A stretch of 64,000 nt of DNA from Parasponia andersonii (lineage: Eukaryota; Streptophyta; Magnoliopsida; Rosales; Cannabaceae): the NCBI GenBank assembly GCA_002914805.1, contig JXTB01000025.1, positions 425,233 to 489,232 on the forward strand, written 5' to 3'. The position numbers and the translations under genes were made by a program. Below, in pieces: positions 58,021-64,000 of the stretch. Position 1 is the first letter of the stretch. Every line of letters begins with the position of its first letter. The notes under the pieces were generated by a model. That model ran no database searches and had not been told where the DNA came from. It saw only the letters and a program-made list of their open reading frames with translations.

Positions 58021-60439
58021 TCAAGAAAGTTTAAGAAAGAATTCTTTTCAACCTTCAGCCAACAACATATATTGAACAANGAGAATTTTTGTAATAAACT
58101 AGAGGTTAAAAAGATAAGCATTTTTGAAAAGGGAAGAGATGGACCCATGTATAACTCTGCTATTTTATTGAGAATATCGGCTATTGTTCTCTAAGTCTCC
58201 TGTCAATGAGGGGGGAGAAAAAACCCAAAAAATTATAGATACCCAAAAGGAAATTAAAAAGGAAAAGAAAAGAATAAAGACACATCCATTACTCGAAATA
58301 TTTAGGGGAAAAAAAGAAAATCGTTCATAGTAAACCTAGAACCCAAAGAAAAATAAATAAGATAATCAAATAAGTTAACGATAGATAACATTCGTAGACT
58401 GAAAAGGAAAGAGATAGAGAAGGGAAGTGAGAATTTTTAAAACTTTCAATTATTTGTTTATTTATTTTTCTCATTTAACTCGTTACCTAAGTTAATGATA
58501 GATAATTATTAAAAACATAATAAAATAAGTGCAACGTTAGCTATTCCATCTATTTATACATGAAAACTAACGGAAGGGCTATTTTTCCAACACTTAAATT
58601 ATAGAGGGAAGATTTATGCAGAAAAAAATAATTCAGGTTGTAAAACTATACAAAGCCAATAGTTTGGGGGAGAAATATATAATTTGTCCATTTTAAAATG
58701 GTCATTTTTTAATATTAATTTTATTAGAAAATCATTATGTATTAGTATATTAGTATTTGTTTATTTGTGTAATTTATATCAATTACTGTATATTAGTATA
58801 TCAATTTTACATTAAGATTATCAATACATAAGTTTTTTTTAATCATAAACTAATAAATTGATATAAATATTAAAAATTGATTTATTTTTTGCAAAATATT
58901 TTTGTAAATTTGGTCATTTTCTAATAGAATTTGAAACTATCAAACTCTAAAATTTGAATTTTATATTAAAGAGAAAAGGACATGAGTCGGACTAATTTGG
59001 GCCAATATGACGTTTTTTTTGTATTTTTATAAAAATGACATTTTTAAGAATGTCAAAAAATTTTTAATCATAGGTCAAAAGCTTTTTGATTATGAAAAAA
59101 CTAATATTTAGGATTTTTTTTAATAATCAAAAAGTTTTTGAATAAGTAAAGACGTCATTAACGCTTCTAAAAATATTATTTTTGAAAAAAAACTATACAA
59201 ATAAGTCAATTCTCACCAAATTAGTCATATTCGAGTCATTTTCTCGACGTACAAAATGATAGACTTTTGGGCTCAATTAAAATAAATTAATGTCTATTTT
59301 TCAAATATTATTAGAAAATGTTTATATACAAAGCGTAAAATATTATATATCAAACATAAAAATTTATATATTCAATACGTTAATTACGTTAATTGAAATT
59401 AATACATATACTTATTTATGAAATATAAAAAAATATATATATATCTGGATGTCTAATTATAAAATTTAAAAAATAGAAATATATTTAATCAAAATAAAAT
59501 ATTCCTCGTATACCTAAATTTTTCTAAAATTTGACTAAGAAGTCCTCGTTTTGGCGTTTGGACTTTGGAAACTTGCCTTATCTCGTGGGTTATTGTGCCA
59601 TTAATTAGCTAACAAAGTCTTGATAGACGAGACGACAAATAACTAATTAAATATGGTATAACTATCAACATCCTAATTTGTGGTTCCACTGCTTTCATAT
59701 AGATGACAAAATACCATCCAATTTGTGTAAACCAAGAAATTTTTAATTCCCTTATATCTGTACCCAAATTTTTTTTTAAAAAAATCATTCAAATAAAATC
59801 TGATATCACATTATTACCGAGTTAGTAGGCAAAGTCAGTTGAAGAGACTTGGCCCCCCGGTACCAGTGACAAAATTACGAACTAAGAAACCTTTCATTTC
59901 TTATAGGCGTGTAATACAGTAATAGGCAATAGTGCCTGAAATAAATTATTTTTTAATGTACGAATATTATAGACAGATTGACCTGGTTCTTCTTCTCCGC
60001 GTAACAACAAGTCACCATACACCATGAACGACTAAAGTACAATTTTTGTGTCACAAGTTGCAAGTTAATATATTTAGCACCATAATTTATAAAATCAAAC
60101 AAAATAGTCAACCGAATCTACTCACTCATCGGCACAAAATGAACATAAATCTTACCCAGAAACGATTCAGTTTTACATATGATATCTAGAAAATCTTTCT
60201 AGCTAGTTGTCAGGTTCACCAGAATGTCGAAACCAGGATTTTAAACCAAGTAGTCATTAACCCCTATGGAATAGTTAACAGTATAAGAAGATACTATGGA
60301 GTTTGGCTCAATTTTTGAATCAAAAGCTTCTGATTTTCAATTATGTTCTATGCTACATAAGTATAAAAATATACATATTAATAAATCAACAATAACCCGT
60401 TGGGAAAAAAAAAAAAGGTTGTTTTTCTTCCACAAAATC
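58021..60439. other. AT-rich spacer with one ambiguous base
   Basis: Position 58080 is an N. A short inverted repeat lies around 59010-59170 (AAAAAGCTTTTTGATTATGAA / TAATCAAAAAGTTTTTGAAT). No gene supported. Confidence 0.55.
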
Positions 60440-60895
60440 TCAGCTGCCAATATTCTCTCTAACATATCCTAAAGCATCCTTGTAATTGTTCCACAGATCC
60501 GTGGCAATAGTAGAGACCATTTCAGAGAAACCTTCCCACAATTCAGGCAAGTCCTTGACCAACCCTTCGAAAGAAGCTTTCGTTTGCTCCACAAGGCCCA
60601 AAACTGCCGAGCTCGCAACTGAAGCCGACCCCATGACTCCTTCTTTGACATGATCAAACGACATAGAAACTATTGTCGTAATTGCTTCCACCGCGAGATC
60701 AAAGGTGTACTGAATGAACCCCTTGAGGGCCTCTGCCACTTGTTCCAATAACCCTTTGGCGTTCTCACCTGGGACCTTGAGTGTATGGATTAAAAACACT
60801 AGAAGATAGGCTATGGTTGAAAATATGAAACGTGAAACGAAATACGAGATGGTACTCAAGATGAAGAAGATGATTTTGAGAAGAAAGACAGGCAT
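60440..60895 (-). CDS. small membrane-associated protein of unknown function, 151 aa
   Basis: The ATG at 60895 gives 151 aa in one exon. Residues 1-38 are strongly hydrophobic (MPVFLLKIIFFILSTISYFV...), long enough for one long or two short membrane segments or a signal anchor. The rest (GENAKGLLEQVAEALKGFIQ ... LWNNYKDALGYVRENIGS) is predicted amphipathic helix rich in Ala, Glu and Val, with regularly spaced hydrophobics. The open frame extends upstream only through non-ATG codons. On the minus strand TATATAAATA at about 61063-61054 would start transcription roughly 130 bp before the ATG. Frame, composition and promoter spacing support a real gene. I recognise no domain and give no function; similar short plant proteins are listed as uncharacterised. 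Confidence 0.75.
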   Translation of the reverse strand: MPVFLLKIIFFILSTISYFVSRFIFSTIAYLLVFLIHTLKVPGENAKGLLEQVAEALKGFIQYTFDLAVEAITTIVSMSFDHVKEGVMGSASVASSAVLGLVEQTKASFEGLVKDLPELWEGFSEMVSTIATDLWNNYKDALGYVRENIGS

Positions 60896-62540
60896 TTTTT
60901 CTCTATATTTTCTGGCTTTGCTAATTGGGTTTTTGAGGAAGATCAGAGAGAAAACTTGACAAGGAAGGCAAGGCAAAATGAGATGTGAATATATATTATA
61001 TGTGGTACAAACTGTCAAGGTTATAAGTCTCTAGGTCTTTTTTTAAAAGAAAAATATTTATATAAATCATATATATATAATGGATTACGTCATGAAACTG
61101 TTGAAACTAGGTATTTAAATAGTTTACGTGTAGTATTATAAGGAGTAGTTGCTGTATCTTCATCTTCTTAGCAGCTCAGTTCACCTGTAATAAATCTCTT
61201 TTATATATAATGGCTGATTGTTACTAAATTTTATATTAAATAAATTATTATACTGAATAAATTAGTGGAGGTCCTGACTTATGACCGACCAAGCACATCA
61301 AGTTAAAACAGAGAAGCACAATACTATTTTTCCTATCGTGGACTAATAACATTCAAAGTTATGAAATTTTGTTTCGAAGTGTCTACATTTAATTATCTGT
61401 TCTAAGAAGAGTCTATCTCGAATTTTCCTTGAAAATACCATGTAACAAAGCTCAGTGTAAGGATTAGCATTAGCGAATATTGATTATTGATAATCTGTCA
61501 AATAAAAATAGTAAAATACGAAAGTAGTTGACTGAAGTGCCGTAGCGTTGACTCCAAAAATCTGAAATTCAGAGTGCTGTTCGAGAAAACAGGGGGATTA
61601 AAATTCAATCCTTGTTTTCCAAGTTAAACAAATATTTGGAATTTTGACATTTTCTGCAATAAACACTTTTTTTTTTCCGTTTTATATCCTATTGGGTCTT
61701 CTAATTTGCATTGCTTGGATATTTGCTAGTTTGTATTCTCTAGATTAGAATTTAGACCCTGTTTGAGGACCAGAACTTGATTACTCTATCTATCATGTCT
61801 CTATCTGAAATTCCTTAAAACGCTTTTTTAGTTTACACGTCTTACGAAGCCCAATTTTGCAAGGGAAACCAACAATAACCTTGTACGTGTAAGTAACATT
61901 TACCAACGGCAAAAGCAGCCCTTGATTGGAAAACCATGCATTTTTACATTACTCTAAGATGCCTTGAGAAGAAGCAAATTTATCAGTTCCGAGAATCTTT
62001 GCAAAAAATAATACAGTAAATTATAAGCATTAAAAAGAATTAATAAAATTGAAAACTAAGGAAAAAGTAAATTAGCTAAAAAAATCTGGAAAGAAAAAAA
62101 AAAAAAGGAAAGAAACAGAGATCTTACAAAAGGCCAACTTCCAATAATATTGATTCATAGGAGAAATTAGATAAATACATCTGAATTTATATGACCGCGA
62201 AAAAAAAAAACTGATAAAACCAATAATATTATAAAACATAATAAAACTTTCATTACATCCTATTAGCCATACCAGTGGTGATAAAAACAGAGCATAATTC
62301 ACAGGATATTGCTATTCAAAATAGAGAAATGCTAGAAGGGACCACTAGTGCTTAGCACCACGTACTAATCGTTGGTTCCTCTTAGCATTGGTCTTCCAAA
62401 AATATTTACTGTACACTGGAAAATCCGTGAGTGCTCTTCAGGGCAGAGTCCTTAGCATAGAAGGCAATTCTTCTATTTACAAAGCGAGTTCCTCAAATTA
62501 CCTCATGTTTTTGTACATAAAAAGCTGTCCTTTCCACCAG
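60896..62540. other. spacer between the small-protein gene and the DUF760 gene
   Basis: AT-rich. Holds a palindromic MITE remnant at 62328-62389 (AATGCTAGAAGGGACCA...TTGGTTCCTCTTAGCATT) inside or near the 3' end of the DUF760 gene. No coding sequence recognised. Confidence 0.6.
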
Positions 62541-63330
62541 TCAGTTCTCCTTTAACTTATAGACAGTGTTGATGCATTCCTCTGTATCCCAAAGAAAGGA
62601 CCCGAAAGCAACAGCCTCTAATACTAGCCTCTTCAGGCTTGAAAATGAGGTCAAGATAACCTCATCAGCCTCCTCAAGTGAACCTGTTTTCTCATCCCCA
62701 AAGAGAGCAAGACTCTGATTTTTTATCAAATTCGTAGCCTCCTTAGACTTCAGTTTTGCACATCTCTGTAATGTCTCGGGATCAAACCCCAACACATAAC
62801 ACTTCAAATCTTCAGGCTGCTTCTCCTGACTGCGCGACCCTCGACTCTGTGACTCAGATCGCATGCTGCTAATGCGGTCAAACAGAAGATTTTTCATTCC
62901 ATGGTGCTGCATGGAGATCCTCTGCCTCGGGGGAAGATCTTGACTATCTAAAGCCACGCATTGCTCTAGTTGGAGCCTCAACAAGGCAGACTTCAAAAAG
63001 TAGCCATATAAGATTGAGGCGACATATATACGGGATAGCGCAGATCTAGCTATCGTTGTAATTGCCCAGTTGTCTGTGACACTAGAATTTGCCCTCAGTC
63101 CAATGACGGCCGCAACATGTTCCCTCACAATCTCCAAAACATCAAAGCTGTAGATTGACTCTAGCTCCCAGTCTTTTGAAGGCCTTATCTCCAGTCTTCC
63201 GTTGTAGATGCATCGGGAAAGTTTTGGAACCAAAGGAACTTTGATCTCAGAAAATTTATAGAAGACTAATAGATACATGATATCTTCAACTGCAGATTGG
63301 CACTCGTTCTCCTTCATTTGCGCAATCCTC
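62541..63330 (-). CDS. UV-B-induced-protein-like (DUF760) gene, last exon; partial
   Basis: One exon (minus 63330-62541) preceded by a clear acceptor (GAAATTCCAG|GAGGATTGCGC), entered in phase 2 and coding about 262 residues to the stop. Blocks such as MYLLVFYKFSEI, PLVPKLSRCIYNGRLEI, WELESIYSFDVLEIVREHV and LRLQLEQCVAL, and the end FLWDTEECINTVYKL, match the family of Arabidopsis At3g17800, a plastid-targeted protein induced by UV-B; biochemical role unknown. The N-terminal part, including any transit peptide, lies beyond 63330 and was not found before the window edge, so the upstream intron is at least several hundred bases. The Arg/Ser-rich loop SSMRSESQSRGSRSQEK interrupts the conserved region. 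Confidence 0.88.
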
Positions 63331-64000
63331 CTGGAATTTCATAGAACAACAGTACATTTATATCTGTCCTTATTGGAATCAAAAAACATAATTTTTTCAG
63401 CCCACCAAGGGATTCCACCATTGATTCATCCGCCTCTAATCTGCTTAAGATTTTAAAGAATCACTAGCCAACACTTCACAGTGGTGGAAAATATCCTTGT
63501 CAGATATTGTCTGTGCACAAAGATGTTAGTCAGCATGGCTTAAGCGTTAAACCCAGCTGAAGATCACCCTTATGTCATCCACTGAGAATACAGTGCAGAA
63601 CATGTAGTATGATATATATATCACATTCTTATATTGAAATCACAGGCATTTGTAAATACGGGCCACAGAGGTCTCAAGTGAGCTAGGCTATTCATGCACT
63701 GTAGAGAGCCGGGCTAGACCCCGCTCACTTATAGAGTCAAAACTGGCTCCAGGCCCTTATTCGTTTGAGAAAACGCCTGGCCCAGATCCTGCAGGACTCA
63801 AGCTTGGCCCTAGAACAATGCAGAGGTAGGCTGGCCACAGCCCTATGGGACCACTTGTCAAGAAGGGTGGGGACTCGGTTGGCTTTATTGGACCACTTGT
63901 CAAAAGTGGTGGGGTGGGCCAGCATAGCCCTTTTGACAAGTCCACCTGCTATTACGGATGGAGGATGCATCTGGGGTCTTCTCTTCCTGGTAGTTAGGTA
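63331..64000 (-). other. intron of the DUF760 gene with a GC-rich repeated segment
   Basis: 63331-63650 is ordinary intron-like sequence. 63700-63970 is markedly GC-richer and contains near-duplicate phrases (GGGACCACTTGTCAAGAAGG at 63848 and TGGACCACTTGTCAAAAGTGG at 63890). It reads as part of an unidentified repeat. The next exon of the gene was not identified before the end of the window. Confidence 0.45.

Noticed and set aside
58080-58080. Ambiguous base N
   Set aside because: A single unresolved base in spacer; an assembly detail and not a biological signal.
1-64000. CRISPR arrays, bacterial operons, integrons or prophage
   Set aside because: Introns, TATA promoters and plant transposons show a nuclear plant genome; no regular spaced repeats of CRISPR type are present.
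1-64000. tRNA, rRNA or snoRNA genes
   Set aside because: No A-box/B-box pair with a convincing cloverleaf or rRNA-like segment was noticed by eye; a tRNAscan and Rfam search would be needed to exclude small ones.

Overview
The window is nuclear DNA of a dicot plant: long AT-rich spacers full of transposon remains, genes with many short GT-AG introns, TATA/pyrimidine-rich promoters, and proteins of plant-only families (bimodular GTP cyclohydrolase I, MHK-type kinase, UGT79-like glycosyltransferase, ceQORH-type oxidoreductase, UV-B-induced DUF760 protein). A rosid is my guess; the species cannot be fixed from sequence alone.

Layout. 1-1800: an LTR-like fragment and duplicated spacer. 1800-4860: GTP cyclohydrolase I (+), first step of folate synthesis, with a 91-bp duplication in its 3' end. 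5515-8280: a nine-exon membrane-anchored P-loop NTPase (-). 10437-12750: a Lys/Glu-rich protein of unknown function (-) with a GA-rich leader to about 14080. 14.1-28.3 kb: a gene desert that reads as a graveyard of mobile elements: an hAT transposase fossil, two LINE fossils, a Copia-like solo LTR, a 2.17-kb solo LTR with a perfect 5-bp target duplication, a fragment of a PP2C phosphatase and foldback elements. 28401-29828: an intronless UGT79-like glycosyltransferase (+) with a foldback element in its promoter; a related element with a 9-bp target duplication lies 0.6 kb downstream of it. 34533-39516: a 17-exon MHK/CDKF-4-type kinase (-).

42.5-53.7 kb: a tandem cluster of three ceQORH-like quinone oxidoreductases (A, B, C; all -). 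A and B look intact (332 aa each). C has lost its ATG (now ACG) and its original stop. B and C share about 850 bp, including a 508-bp intron, that is almost identical although the adjoining exon sequence differs by roughly 8%: the mark of recent gene conversion or a related exchange. A degraded piece of A-type intron 1 lies beside C, so an A-B block was probably duplicated and the second A lost. A gag-only Copia element is inserted 5' of B.

53.9-60.4 kb is AT-rich spacer with small repeats. 60440-60895 encodes a small membrane-associated protein (-) and 62541-63330 is the last exon of a DUF760 UV-B-induced-type gene (-) running off the right edge. The genes do not form a pathway; apart from the oxidoreductase cluster they are independent loci. 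All exon joins below were deduced by hand from GT-AG sites and reading phase; each complete model keeps frame from start to stop.
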